From Desulfovibrio sp. (GTDB lineage Bacteria; Desulfobacterota; Desulfovibrionia; Desulfovibrionales; Desulfovibrionaceae): a stretch of DNA of 40,996 bases. The stretch is taken from NCBI GenBank assembly GCA_031284485.1, contig JAISZT010000049.1:1-40996 (forward strand). The letters run 5' to 3'. Positions 17,292 to 26,460 of the stretch are shown here, one piece after another (the stretch's first letter is position 1; each line of letters starts with the position of its first letter). The notes under the pieces are model-generated. The model was given only the letters and a program-made list of their open reading frames with translations. It did not search any database and was not told the DNA's origin. The position numbers were made by a program, and so were the translations under genes.

Positions 17292-17470
17292 TCCATGGCG
17301 CAAAAGAACTACAAAATCAGATATGCCGTCTGTAGGGCGGTGCGCTTCCGCGTCTGGGCAAACCAAATCGTACAGCAGTATACGATAAAAGGCTGGGTGA
17401 TGGATGGCGAACGCCTGAAGGAAGACGGCACCGTCCTGACCGAAAAATATTTTCCAGGCGGACGCCGCGC
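17292..17470 (+). pseudogene. Remnant of a RhuM-family gene
   Basis: About 55 codons (from the ATG near 17295) resemble the middle of RhuM-like proteins: IRYAVCRAVRFRVWANQIVQ followed by IKGWVMDGERLKEDGTVLTEKYF, where the family has ...FRIWAT..L...I.KGF.MDDERLK...YF. The sequence then turns into unrelated residues and stops at 17495, inside the 3' end of the opposite gene. The long N- and C-terminal parts of the family are missing, and no ribosome-binding site is seen. I read it as a decayed fragment left after recombination. RhuM proteins occur in mobile and defence regions; their biochemical role is poorly known. Confidence 0.65.
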
Positions 17471-17472
17471 AG

Positions 17473-20400
17473 CTACTTTGCCATGGACATCATAAGTTTT
17501 ATCCTGTTGATCTGGTTGACCTCACTTGCGCCGGGGTCATAATCCAGAGCAATGATATTTGATTCGGGATAGCGCAGTTTAAGCTCTTTTAGCAGCCCTT
17601 TTCCGGTAATGTGGTTCGGCAGACATCCAAAAGGCTGCATGCAAAGAATATTGGAAACCCCGGATTCCAGCAATTTTACCATTTCGGCCACGAGCAGCCA
17701 TCCTTCGCCTGTCTGGTGCCCAAGGGAGATGAGGTTTTTTGTTTTCTTCCGAAGCTCGCTGAAACGTACCGGCGGCGTAAACCGTTTGCTGCGCCTGAAG
17801 CCCATACGCATCGCCCACCTTGTGAACTCCAGGGTAAATATGCCCATCAGACCTGAAAAATAGCCCCTCCAGGAGCCGGCCAGATGCTGGTAGTTGAATA
17901 TATGATCATAAAAACAATACAGCGCAAAATCCATGAGATCGGTGACAACGGCTTCGCCCCCTTCGCTTTCAACTATTTCCGCCGCTCTATTGTTGGCGTC
18001 CGGATGATATTTGAGCAGAATTTCACCGACAAGGCCAACGCGCGGTCTGCGCTCCTCCGTGCGCAAGGACAGGTTGTCAAAAGCCTTGATCATGGCCAGC
18101 ATGGTGAGATCAAAGCTGATTACATTTGCGGAAAAAATGCATTTTTTGGCCTTTTCCGCCCATTTTTCGGCAAGACGGGCAGCGCTTCCTTTTTCAGATT
18201 CATAAGGTGTAACTCTATGCAGCATGCGCATCAGAGCATCGCCGAACTGACCGGCCATAATGAAGCGCAACATCATTTTTCCGGACAGCCTGAAGCTGTT
18301 TTCCTTTGTCTGGATATTCGCCACAAAGGACAAAATGGGAATATCCTCCATATTGCAGTCTCGCAGGGCTTTGCGCAGAAAGGCGATATAGTTTGTGGCT
18401 CTGCATCCGCCGCCTGTCTGCGATATCATGATGGCGATCTTGCTGCGGTCGAAGCGTCCACTGTGGATTGCCTGCAAAAGTTGTCCGATGACGACAATAG
18501 CCGGAAAACAGGCATCGTTGTTTACATACCGCAAGCCCATTTCTATGGCCTCTCTGTCAACAGCCGGCAGTTGCACGGCCTTGTAGCCGTCCGCGGCAAA
18601 CACCGTCTCCAGAAATTGAAAGTGCACCGGTGACATTTGCGGAATCAGGATGGTGTGTGTTTCCCGCATCTGCCTGGTGAAAGGCGGTGGGGATCTGTAG
18701 TCGTCCGCGGGAAGGGAGTGGGCGCTTTTTCTTGTCTGGCGCTCGCGCATGGCCGCGAGCAGTGAGCGAATGCGTATTCTTGCCGGGCCAAGATTTGTCC
18801 CTTCGTCAATTTTGATCTGGGCGTACAGACGGCCTTTGCGTGTGACAATCTCTTCAAGCTGGTCAGCGGTGATGGCGTCAAGACCGCACCCGAAAGAGAC
18901 AAGCTGCAAGACCGCAAGATTTTCTGTCGCGGCGACAAAAGCGCCGGCGCGGTATAATCGGGAATGGTAGGTCCATTGATCCACAACCCGCAGCGGGCCG
19001 GGGTCAGGCATCAGGTGCGCCACGGCGTCTTCGGTCAGCACTGCCATGCCGCAGGATGTGATCAAATCCGCTATGCCATGATGCACTTCGGGGTCAACGT
19101 GGTACGGATGCCCGGCAACGACGATGCCGAAGTCGCCCGTCTTCTCAAGGGTGGCCAGAGCTTTTTCTCCGGTCAGCCGCATGTCTTCCCTGAAACGTTC
19201 AAGTTCAAGAAAACCGTCCTGAACGGCAGTTTCCATTTCAATGGCGGGAATATCGGCAAAAAAGGGAACGGCGCAGAGCCGTTTTGCCAGCGCCCCCTTG
19301 TCCAGCGGAAGAAAGGGATGAATGTATACTATGTTGTTTTTTCGCAGGGCGTTGATGTTTTTTGCCAATAATTCAGGATATCCGATCACTACCGGACAGT
19401 TGAAAGTGCCCGCCTGAGTGTCAAATTCCTGCCGTTCATTGGGCAGACAGGGATAAAAAATAGTGTCCACCCCGCGTTCAATGAGGTCAAGAATATGCCC
19501 GTGAGCGAGCTTGGCCGGATAACACACAGTTTGTGAAGGGATTGTTTCATACCCGCGGAAAAACAGATCCTTGGATGATTCAGACGACAGAATCACGCGG
19601 AATCCCAACGTGGTGAGCAGGGTAAACCACAGAGGATAGTTTTCATACACGTTCAGGGCGCGCGGTATGCCTATTGTTCCGCGTCTGGCCTGATCTTCCG
19701 TGATCGGCGTGTACGGGCCGAATATCCGCTTGTATTTGTACGCGTACAAATTGGGGAGTTTGTTGGTGTCCTGCCCGAATCCCCGCTCACAGCGATTGCC
19801 GGAAATATAGCGGCGCTTGTCCGGAAATGTGGCAATAGTCAACAGGCATGCGTTGCCGCAATGCTTGCAACGCGTTGCCGTTGTTTTCATGGTGAAATTT
19901 TCCAGTTCTGAAGGCCCGATGAGACTTGTCGCCCGGTCTTCAGGCCCGCGATCCCTGGCTATCAGCGCCGCGCCGAAAGCGCCCATAAGACCTGCCAGAG
20001 CCGGTCGTGTGACTTCGCGTCCCAGTTGCAATTCAAGCGCCCGCAGGAGGGCGTCATTGGCAAATGCCCCGCCCTGAGTCACTATGTGTTCGCCAAGTTC
20101 ACTTACGTGCGTTGTTTTTATGACCTTGAAGCAGGCGTTGCGCACCACAGCGTAGGAAAGGCCGGCGGCAATGTCCCCCACGTCAATGCCTTCCTTTTGC
20201 GCCTGTTTGACTTTTGAATTCATGAAAACGGTGCAGCGCGTGCCAAGATCCGCCGGGCGCCTTGATTTCAGCGCCGCGTCGACAAATTGCGTCAGGGGCA
20301 TTTGCAGCGAGTCCGCGAAGTTTTCGATAAATGAGCCGCATCCGGCGGAGCAGGCTTCGTTTAACTGGATACGGGTGATAGCGCCATCCTGAATACGCAT

Positions 20401-21684
20401 ACATTTTATGTCCTGCCCGCCTATATCCAGAATAAAGCTTACGTTCGGTTCAAAAAAGCGGGCAGCGGCATAATGGGCGACGGTTTCCACTTCATCAATA
20501 TCCGCCTTGATGCCCGCGCGCATCAGACCGCTGCCGTATCCTGTGGCGGCTACGGCATTGATGGTCAGTTCAGGGTTCTTTCGGGCATAAATATCCTTGA
20601 GTATTTTTATTGCGGCGTTGATCGGTTCGCCCTTGTTCGGACCATAGAAGGAATAGATGAGCCTCGCCTGCTCATCAATCATAACGGCCTTAATGGTAGT
20701 TGAGCCGCTGTCAAATCCAAGCCAGGCTTTTCCCGTGCACTCTTCAAGAGAGGCACGGACAATGGCGTCTTTTCCGTGACGGACGCGAAACGCCAGAAAG
20801 TCCTGTTCCGATTCAAACAGGGGCGGCAGCGTCTGTTCGCTGCTGCGCGGAGCGTCAGCGGATAATCGCGCCGCCAGATCCCGCAATGGTTTTGTCTCGG
20901 CCGGTCGGCTTTTCGCATACAGCGCCGCGCCTATGGCTACAAAATATTCCGCATTTTCCGGCAGAACGCATTCGGAAGCTTCTTTCAGTGTTGCTTTAAA
21001 ACGCTCACGCAGCGACTTCAAAAAAGTAAGCGGCCCGCCCAGAAAAACCACTTTCCCCTTGATGGCCCGCCCGCGCGCAAGGCCACTCACCGTCTGGTTG
21101 ACGACAGCCTGCATGATGGAGGCCGCTATGTCTTCACGGGAAGATCCTTCGTTGAGTAGTGGGAGGATGTCCGACTTGGCGAATACGCCGCACCGTGATG
21201 CAATGGGGTAAATTGTGTTGTACTGTCGGGCCATAGTGTCCAGTCCGGCAGGGTCTGTCTGCAGGAATGCGGCCATCTGGTCAATAAACGCGCCTGTGCC
21301 CCCCGCGCAGGTTTCATTCATGCGCTGGTCAAGTCCTCCGGTCAAAAATGTCAGTTTTGCGTCTTCACCGCCAAGATCGATAATTATATCCACATCAGGA
21401 ACACGTTCCCTGATGCTCATTCCGGAGGCGATCACTTCCTGTGTGAAGGGTAGACCAAATTCCAGCGAGAGAGAAATCGCGCCTGATCCGCTTGTGCACA
21501 AGCGCCATGCATGCATTGGAAAGGATTCAGCAATGTTGTGCAAAAGAAGGGCGATGCATTCCCGCACATCTGAAAAATGTCGTGTATATTTTTTAAAAAG
21601 TATATTCCCGTCCGTGTCAAGCGCAACGGCCTTGACAGTAGTTGATCCGACATCCAGTCCGATGCGTATTTCAGAGAACGTCAT
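17473..21684 (-). CDS. Giant acyl-CoA dehydratase activase-like ATPase (double BadF/BadG/BcrA ASKHA, DUF2229)
   Basis: A 1403-residue soluble protein. It begins with two ASKHA ATPase domains of the 2-hydroxyacyl-CoA dehydratase activator type: the first with GLDVGSTTVKAVA (about 9) and NETCAGGTGAFIDQ (about 119-132), the second with GFDSGSTTIKAVM (about 325) and NEACSAGCGSFIEN (about 445). In the family the Cys of each such loop binds a [4Fe-4S] cluster between two subunits. CKHCGNACLL near 605 opens the DUF2229 region, and the C-terminal part resembles dehydratase subunits. The substrate is unknown. It begins 32 bases after a flagellar-operon gene on the same strand, so it may be cotranscribed. 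Activators are normally about 260 residues, so this is a distinct large form. Confidence 0.85.
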   Translation of the reverse strand: MTFSEIRIGLDVGSTTVKAVALDTDGNILFKKYTRHFSDVRECIALLLHNIAESFPMHAWRLCTSGSGAISLSLEFGLPFTQEVIASGMSIRERVPDVDIIIDLGGEDAKLTFLTGGLDQRMNETCAGGTGAFIDQMAAFLQTDPAGLDTMARQYNTIYPIASRCGVFAKSDILPLLNEGSSREDIAASIMQAVVNQTVSGLARGRAIKGKVVFLGGPLTFLKSLRERFKATLKEASECVLPENAEYFVAIGAALYAKSRPAETKPLRDLAARLSADAPRSSEQTLPPLFESEQDFLAFRVRHGKDAIVRASLEECTGKAWLGFDSGSTTIKAVMIDEQARLIYSFYGPNKGEPINAAIKILKDIYARKNPELTINAVAATGYGSGLMRAGIKADIDEVETVAHYAAARFFEPNVSFILDIGGQDIKCMRIQDGAITRIQLNEACSAGCGSFIENFADSLQMPLTQFVDAALKSRRPADLGTRCTVFMNSKVKQAQKEGIDVGDIAAGLSYAVVRNACFKVIKTTHVSELGEHIVTQGGAFANDALLRALELQLGREVTRPALAGLMGAFGAALIARDRGPEDRATSLIGPSELENFTMKTTATRCKHCGNACLLTIATFPDKRRYISGNRCERGFGQDTNKLPNLYAYKYKRIFGPYTPITEDQARRGTIGIPRALNVYENYPLWFTLLTTLGFRVILSSESSKDLFFRGYETIPSQTVCYPAKLAHGHILDLIERGVDTIFYPCLPNERQEFDTQAGTFNCPVVIGYPELLAKNINALRKNNIVYIHPFLPLDKGALAKRLCAVPFFADIPAIEMETAVQDGFLELERFREDMRLTGEKALATLEKTGDFGIVVAGHPYHVDPEVHHGIADLITSCGMAVLTEDAVAHLMPDPGPLRVVDQWTYHSRLYRAGAFVAATENLAVLQLVSFGCGLDAITADQLEEIVTRKGRLYAQIKIDEGTNLGPARIRIRSLLAAMRERQTRKSAHSLPADDYRSPPPFTRQMRETHTILIPQMSPVHFQFLETVFAADGYKAVQLPAVDREAIEMGLRYVNNDACFPAIVVIGQLLQAIHSGRFDRSKIAIMISQTGGGCRATNYIAFLRKALRDCNMEDIPILSFVANIQTKENSFRLSGKMMLRFIMAGQFGDALMRMLHRVTPYESEKGSAARLAEKWAEKAKKCIFSANVISFDLTMLAMIKAFDNLSLRTEERRPRVGLVGEILLKYHPDANNRAAEIVESEGGEAVVTDLMDFALYCFYDHIFNYQHLAGSWRGYFSGLMGIFTLEFTRWAMRMGFRRSKRFTPPVRFSELRKKTKNLISLGHQTGEGWLLVAEMVKLLESGVSNILCMQPFGCLPNHITGKGLLKELKLRYPESNIIALDYDPGASEVNQINRIKLMMSMAK

Positions 21685-21716
21685 TGAACAAATCCAGTAT
21701 CTGTGATTGAACGGGG

Positions 21717-22136
21717 TTACTGCTGCGCCAAAATAAGCTCAACTTCATCAACACTTAAACCTGCATTTTGGGCGATCTGCCGACTGGACAAGCCTTTACG
21801 TTTACCGTTCAAAATGATTTCACGCAAAAACTGCGGTGAACGACGTATGCCTTCGGCCTGTTCCAGCAGTCGGCCCAGTTCGTGCGCGCGTTCTTCCAGT
21901 TTTTCATTGAGATTGCGTAGTTCAGCCTGCCGTTGAGCAAATGTCGCCACAATTTCGCGTTCAAGGTGCGCGTTCATTTCTATGCGTTTAAGAAGGCTTT
22001 CCTGGTTGCCCTGAAGAGAATTGAGCAGAGTTTCAGAACGGCGCAAGCGCAGATAAAAAAAGAGCAACCCGGCCAGAACGGCCAGTTCCAGCAGTGAAAA
22101 AACAATTATCAATATCAGGGAGAGCGTTTCGTTCAT
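21717..22136 (-). CDS. Membrane-anchored coiled-coil protein, DUF2802-like, in flagellar operon
   Basis: A 139-residue protein with one N-terminal membrane helix (about 6-30), a heptad-rich coiled coil (about 32-95) and a C-terminal helix-turn-helix-like segment (SPQFLREIILNGKRKGLSSRQIAQNAGLSVDEVELILAQ). This order matches small DUF2802 proteins found near fliL/fliA-type genes. The C-terminal part looks like a DNA-binding fold, but in a membrane protein it may serve protein contacts. The start overlaps the previous gene by four bases (ATGA). Function unknown; a flagellar accessory role is inferred from context only. Confidence 0.75.
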   Translation of the reverse strand: MNETLSLILIIVFSLLELAVLAGLLFFYLRLRRSETLLNSLQGNQESLLKRIEMNAHLEREIVATFAQRQAELRNLNEKLEERAHELGRLLEQAEGIRRSPQFLREIILNGKRKGLSSRQIAQNAGLSVDEVELILAQQ

Positions 22137-22462
22137 ATTCTGACGTTTAACAAATTACCTACCAATGGGGAAAGGGGGGGACGTACTTCTTCCTGTTCCC
22201 GATGCGTGTCCACAAATTGCAGCCTTTTTTTGCGACGGCTTCCAAAGCTCAGGTTTTGCCGGTTGCGACCGTCAGCGGAAACAGCGGGTTTGTCCGTTTT
22301 TTCTGATTTTTCAACTTTCTGCTGCTCCTGTCTGGCTATTTCTGTGGCAATGACGCGTGACAAGGCTGCGGCGGCCTGCGGCGCCGCAGCAGCCGCGTTG
22401 ACCATGGGCGCGGCGAGTCCGGTCTGGGCATAAAGTACAGCCATGGTAACGTCAACACTCAT
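22133..22462 (-). CDS. Hypothetical protein in flagellar operon
   Basis: A 109-residue protein I do not recognise. The first 45 residues are Ala-rich and could form a helix (QTGLAAPMVNAAAAAPQAAA); the rest is basic and hydrophilic (SFGSRRKKRLQFVD). There is no signal peptide or membrane helix. It starts 17 bases after fliL2 and overlaps the DUF2802-like gene by ATGA, so translation is probably coupled. Position alone suggests a link to flagella. Confidence 0.65.
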   Translation of the reverse strand: MSVDVTMAVLYAQTGLAAPMVNAAAAAPQAAAALSRVIATEIARQEQQKVEKSEKTDKPAVSADGRNRQNLSFGSRRKKRLQFVDTHREQEEVRPPLSPLVGNLLNVRI

Positions 22463-22479
22463 GCCATTTCCTTGTTCCT

Positions 22480-23151
22480 CTATTCGTTCAAATAACTTTC
22501 AAACAATACATCCTCAATTTGCGCCTGGGTCAGATATCCATTGAGTACTGTCACCAAATCCGCCTTGATGGACAGGGAATTTTGCGCCGACAACAGATAG
22601 TCAATGTTTTTACCACGCAGATAATAATACACGGCATCGCGCAGGGAAATCATTTTTCTGTCCAGTTCCCTCTCAGAATTGGGAGAATTGGATAATGTTG
22701 AAAATTTGCAGATAAGAAAACGGGATGTTTTTTTTTCGTCAGAAAAATGTATAAAAAACGGGGCAAATTCCTTTATATAATGTTGTTTCGGTATCACTGC
22801 GGGTTTTGTGGGAACAACTATCAGTTCCGGCTTGACCACTTCCGGCGGAGGGGGAGGGGTACGCAGAACAAACCACCAGACGGCGGCACCAATGCCAATC
22901 AGCGCCAGCAGAGCCGCGCCCGCCAGTATAAGACGTTTTTTCTTTTTAACAGGTGGTGGAGCAGCAGCGTCCGGGGCAGCCGTGTCTTTCTCGCCGTCAG
23001 ACGCCGCAGGTGGATCCGGGGTTTTTATTTCCTGTAGAAAAGGCGCATCTTCAAGGTCAAGCTCCACTTTGGCTTGCCCGGCTCCGGACGATTGCGCTAC
23101 CTGTATTTCAGGCGTTTCCGGGGGGGAGGCGAGTTTGGTTTCGTCGGGCAC
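22480..23151 (-). CDS. FliL-like flagellar basal-body protein (second copy)
   Basis: A 223-residue protein with an acidic Pro-rich cytoplasmic N-terminus (1-70), a KKKKR stop and membrane helix (about 74-97), and a periplasmic domain with the FliL pattern: FAPFFIHFSDEKKTSRFLIC, ERELDRKMISLRDAVYYYLRG and the ending IEDVLFESYLNE. It differs clearly from the FliL at 10364-11017, so it is an old paralogue rather than a recent duplicate. It lies 39 bases after cheY. Confidence 0.85.
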   Translation of the reverse strand: MPDETKLASPPETPEIQVAQSSGAGQAKVELDLEDAPFLQEIKTPDPPAASDGEKDTAAPDAAAPPPVKKKKRLILAGAALLALIGIGAAVWWFVLRTPPPPPEVVKPELIVVPTKPAVIPKQHYIKEFAPFFIHFSDEKKTSRFLICKFSTLSNSPNSERELDRKMISLRDAVYYYLRGKNIDYLLSAQNSLSIKADLVTVLNGYLTQAQIEDVLFESYLNE

Positions 23152-23190
23152 ATCTTACTCCACCCATTGTCTGCATCGTCATGGGCAGAT

Positions 23191-23571
23191 TCAGGGGAAT
23201 ATCTTGTCAATTTTTTGTTTCAAAGTATCCGCAGTGAAAGGTTTGACAATGTAATTGGAAACTTTGGCCTGCACTGCCTCTATAATATTTTCCTGCTGCG
23301 CTTCAGCTGTAACCATCAAAAAAGGCGTGTCGGCAAATTGTTCGCTCGCCCGTACTTTTCGCAACAGGTCTATGCCGGTCATCTGAGGCATATTCCAGTC
23401 TGAAACAATAAAATCAATTTTGTCACGGTTGAGCACTTCCCACGCTGTTGTGCCGTCGTCGGCTTCCACAACATTGTTAAAGCCGAGCTGGCGCAAAATG
23501 TTACGTACAATACGACGCATGGTGGAAAAGTCATCAACAATAAGGACACGCATATTCGGGTTATATGGCAT
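23191..23571 (-). CDS. cheY: Chemotaxis response regulator CheY
   Basis: A 126-residue single receiver domain. All key residues are present: acidic pair D13/D14, phospho-accepting D58 (VSDWNMP), T88 (MVTAEA), Y107 and K110 (NYIVKPF), the set that switches CheY binding to FliM. A shorter start at M7 (MRVLIVDD) is possible. It sits between fliA and fliL2 in the flagellar operon; cheA, cheB and cheR are not in this window. Confidence 0.95.
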   Translation of the reverse strand: MPYNPNMRVLIVDDFSTMRRIVRNILRQLGFNNVVEADDGTTAWEVLNRDKIDFIVSDWNMPQMTGIDLLRKVRASEQFADTPFLMVTAEAQQENIIEAVQAKVSNYIVKPFTADTLKQKIDKIFP

Positions 23572-23592
23572 GCGTATATCTCCCTGATTTAT

Positions 23593-24375
23593 TTATATTT
23601 CATCAATACGTCCATAGAGGCTGACAAACTCTTTTCTCAGACGACTCAATGCCTGGGAATGCAGTTGCGAAACACGCCCTTCAGTGATGCACATGATTTC
23701 AGCAGTTTCACGCATTGTCAATTCATCGGTATAATAGAGTGAGAGTACCAATTTTTCTCTGGGTGTCAATCTTTCGATAAGCGGAGCCACCCGCTCGATG
23801 AGTTCCTGCATGGCCGTGGCACTGTATGGTTCGCCGCCGCTTTCTGCGGCGTCGTTCGCCAGCGTGTCCTGTATGGCGTCAAGGGAAAGCCAGAGTTGAT
23901 TTTGCAATGCTTCAAGCCCCTGACGGATATCGCGCAATTCAAGACCGGTGATACCCTGAAGTTCTTCCTCGCTGGCCTGACGTCCATGCTCGTGTTCGAC
24001 TTTGCGCATTGCTTCGTCGAGTATGCGTAACCGTTGACGCAATGATCGCGGAAACCAGTCCAGCCTGCGCAACTCATCCAGCATGGCACCGCGAATACGA
24101 TTTTCCGCATACGTTTCAAAGCGGATGCCGAGTTGCGGACGAAATTTGCCGAGAGCCTCCATTAGCCCCAGCGTGCCCGAACTTATCATTTCGCCCAGTT
24201 CCACGCTACGCGGCAATTTTGCTTTAAGTCGCAAGGCCAGAAAACGAATTTTTGGCGCATAATGTCGCACTATGGCTTCCTGTTCCACAGGGGAAAAATT
24301 ATCCCAGGCGGTGGCACCGGTTTCAAGCGCTTCCCAGGGATGTTCACGCAATACCTGCGCTGTGGCGGTTTTCAT
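23593..24375 (-). CDS. fliA: Flagellar sigma factor sigma-28, FliA
   Basis: A 260-residue sigma factor for late flagellar genes. Region 2 is clear (GLMEALGKFRPQLGIRFETY, then RIRGAMLDELRRLDWFPRSL) and region 4 carries a helix-turn-helix (LTMRETAEIMCITEGRVSQLHSQALSRLR). AAAGGAAC precedes the ATG. The gene lies between flhG (108-base gap) and cheY (21-base gap). No anti-sigma gene flgM is seen nearby. Confidence 0.95.
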   Translation of the reverse strand: MKTATAQVLREHPWEALETGATAWDNFSPVEQEAIVRHYAPKIRFLALRLKAKLPRSVELGEMISSGTLGLMEALGKFRPQLGIRFETYAENRIRGAMLDELRRLDWFPRSLRQRLRILDEAMRKVEHEHGRQASEEELQGITGLELRDIRQGLEALQNQLWLSLDAIQDTLANDAAESGGEPYSATAMQELIERVAPLIERLTPREKLVLSLYYTDELTMRETAEIMCITEGRVSQLHSQALSRLRKEFVSLYGRIDEI

Positions 24376-24483
24376 GACATGTTCCTTTTTGGTTCGTGCC
24401 TCTTCTTCCTTATGACATGTGTATCATGCCGGTTGTTCCCGAAGCTCCTGGCCCGCCCGGCTGGGCAACGGGAATGATGTGTT

Positions 24484-25299
24484 TCAACTTTCGCGGAACA
24501 GCAGTTTTCTCCAGAAAAATTTTATATTGCCATCAAGATGCTCGGGAACCTCCCATTCGGTAATTGTCCGGGCAAGCTGTGATACGGCCTTCGCCGCTCC
24601 GCTGTCCGGAGTGCCGACACAGAACGGCAGTTGTTCGATAACGGCTTTGCGCACATCTGTGTCGCGCGGAATTATACCTGCAAGATCCAGTGAAATTCCG
24701 CTTAAAAAATGGTCACATGCATTGTGCAGGCGCGTAAATATGTCCTTGGCCTCTTTTTCGTTTGGCGTCATATTCACGCATACTTTGAAATGTTCCACGT
24801 TATGGGTTTGTTTGAGCACTTTGACCAGGGCATAGGCATCGGTAAGCGATGTCGGTTCCGGCGTGAGGATAAGCAGTCTCTCCTGCGCGGCCAGATTGAA
24901 ATAACGGACATTATCACCTATGCCCGCGCCGGTATCGGTAATCAGGTAGTCAAGGTCATCTTCCAGTTCACTTACAGATTCCAGCAATTCAAATTTTTGA
25001 CCTGTGGAAAGGGCAAGCATGTCACTTACCCCGGAAGACGCCGGAAGGATGGAAAACCCGTAGGGCGTCGGGAAAAGAATATCGTGCAGTGACGCCCCGT
25101 GCAGCAGATCAAAAAGGTTTTTCTTTGGCGTCAGCCCCAGCAGCACGTCAACATTGGCCAGCCCGAGGTCCGCATCAAGCAGCACAACCCGTTTGCCCAA
25201 TCTGGCAAGACTGATTGCCAGGTTGACGGAAATATTTGTTTTACCGACGCCGCCTTTGCCGGAAGTTATGGAAAACGCCAGGGGAAATGTACCGCTCAT
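24484..25299 (-). CDS. flhG: MinD-like ATPase FlhG (FleN/YlxH), flagellar number regulator
   Basis: A 271-residue ParA/MinD-type ATPase with deviant Walker A SGKGGVGKTN near residue 12, DADLGLANVDVLLG, and ITDTGAGIGDNVRYF as Walker B region. It works opposite FlhF to limit the number of flagella. In some polar flagellates it also damps the sigma-54 master activator FleQ; with a sigma-54 promoter driving this operon, feedback of that kind is possible but not shown. It starts 15 bases after flhF. Confidence 0.93.
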   Translation of the reverse strand: MSGTFPLAFSITSGKGGVGKTNISVNLAISLARLGKRVVLLDADLGLANVDVLLGLTPKKNLFDLLHGASLHDILFPTPYGFSILPASSGVSDMLALSTGQKFELLESVSELEDDLDYLITDTGAGIGDNVRYFNLAAQERLLILTPEPTSLTDAYALVKVLKQTHNVEHFKVCVNMTPNEKEAKDIFTRLHNACDHFLSGISLDLAGIIPRDTDVRKAVIEQLPFCVGTPDSGAAKAVSQLARTITEWEVPEHLDGNIKFFWRKLLFRES

Positions 25300-25314
25300 T
25301 TGTTTACTCCATGT

Positions 25315-26379
25315 TTATGAACTTGCGGGACCGGCTGCTGCCTGCCCGGGAAGCTGCCGCTTGAAGATCAAGCGCCAGATCAGTGGTTCCGTGGCCGGGA
25401 CAAGGCTTTCTTTGAGTTCCGCCCCGAAGGACAGCGCCGAAATTGGCAGCCCGGACGAACAGGCCACATTGACCAGAGCGCCAAAACTCACGGCTTCATC
25501 CAGCTTTGTCCAGACAACGCTTGCCCGTCCTTCACATTTGTATCGCCGCAAAAAAACTTGTGTCTGTAAAGGATCGCAATAGTGGGACAGCGTCAAATGC
25601 ACAGCAATATTTGTGTCGGCAAGATTCATTTCTTCCCGCCATTGGACAAGATTTTGATTTTGTGAAAATCCCGGTGTATCTATAAATACTGCGCGCGCGT
25701 TTGTGGATGCCGACAGAGCGTGTTCCATGGCTGCCTTGTCCGGTGCTTCAATATAGGCAAAGTTGGAAAGCTCCGCCCAGTGACGCAGGATAAGCCTGCC
25801 GTTGCCGCGCAGGCAGTCGGCGTTGATAAAAACAATGCGGGCTTCAGGTTCACTTTTTCGCAGGGCAAGCGCAAAACGAAGGGCTGTGGTGGTCTTGCCG
25901 GAACCAAAAGGTCCGGTGAACAGATGAACGCGTTCATCCCAGTTTGTCGTTCCCCATGCCTTGACCGGAACCATACTGTAAAGGCATTCCAGAACGGATA
26001 CGCCGGGCCGGGCCAGAAGGCGTCTATACAAATCCACGGCAACAGCGTCGGAAACGCCCTCACGTTGCAGATATTCCAGAGCAATGCGCTGACGCGGGGT
26101 AAGACGCTCCATCTGGATGGCGGGTTTCATCAGCGCAAAAAGCTGTTCTTTGATCTGCATCCATTCTTTGTGCCATTCTCCCCATGAATCCGTCATGCCG
26201 GAAGCGGTTCCGGCGGCCGCTGATGTATGCTGTTCAATACCGGCGGTGATTTCATGAAAAACAACGCCGTTTTTGCGGTAGGTACGGTTGCTGAGGATGA
26301 CGGCTTCCGGCCCCATTTCAGCCTTGACCTTCGCAAGTACATCCTGGGATGTGGTGCCTGTGAATGTTTTTACCTGCAT
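25315..26379 (-). CDS. flhF: SRP-type GTPase FlhF, flagellar placement
   Basis: A 354-residue SIMIBI GTPase that marks the flagellar pole. The N-terminal KTFTGTTSQDVLAKVKAEMGPEAVILSNR is characteristic. The GTPase core has G1 TGPFGSGKTTT near 175, a G3 element FIDTPGFSQ, and G4 VWTKLDEAVSFGAL. Length is in the lower normal range. It follows flhA by 81 bases and precedes flhG, the usual pair for polar flagellation. Confidence 0.93.
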   Translation of the reverse strand: MQVKTFTGTTSQDVLAKVKAEMGPEAVILSNRTYRKNGVVFHEITAGIEQHTSAAAGTASGMTDSWGEWHKEWMQIKEQLFALMKPAIQMERLTPRQRIALEYLQREGVSDAVAVDLYRRLLARPGVSVLECLYSMVPVKAWGTTNWDERVHLFTGPFGSGKTTTALRFALALRKSEPEARIVFINADCLRGNGRLILRHWAELSNFAYIEAPDKAAMEHALSASTNARAVFIDTPGFSQNQNLVQWREEMNLADTNIAVHLTLSHYCDPLQTQVFLRRYKCEGRASVVWTKLDEAVSFGALVNVACSSGLPISALSFGAELKESLVPATEPLIWRLIFKRQLPGQAAAGPASS

Positions 26380-26460
26380 GAGCCGATCCTTTGCCTTGTT
26401 TCAAATCGTGTCGTTTATCAGACCTGAAATATGCTATGCAAATTAAGGGCCAACAATCCC

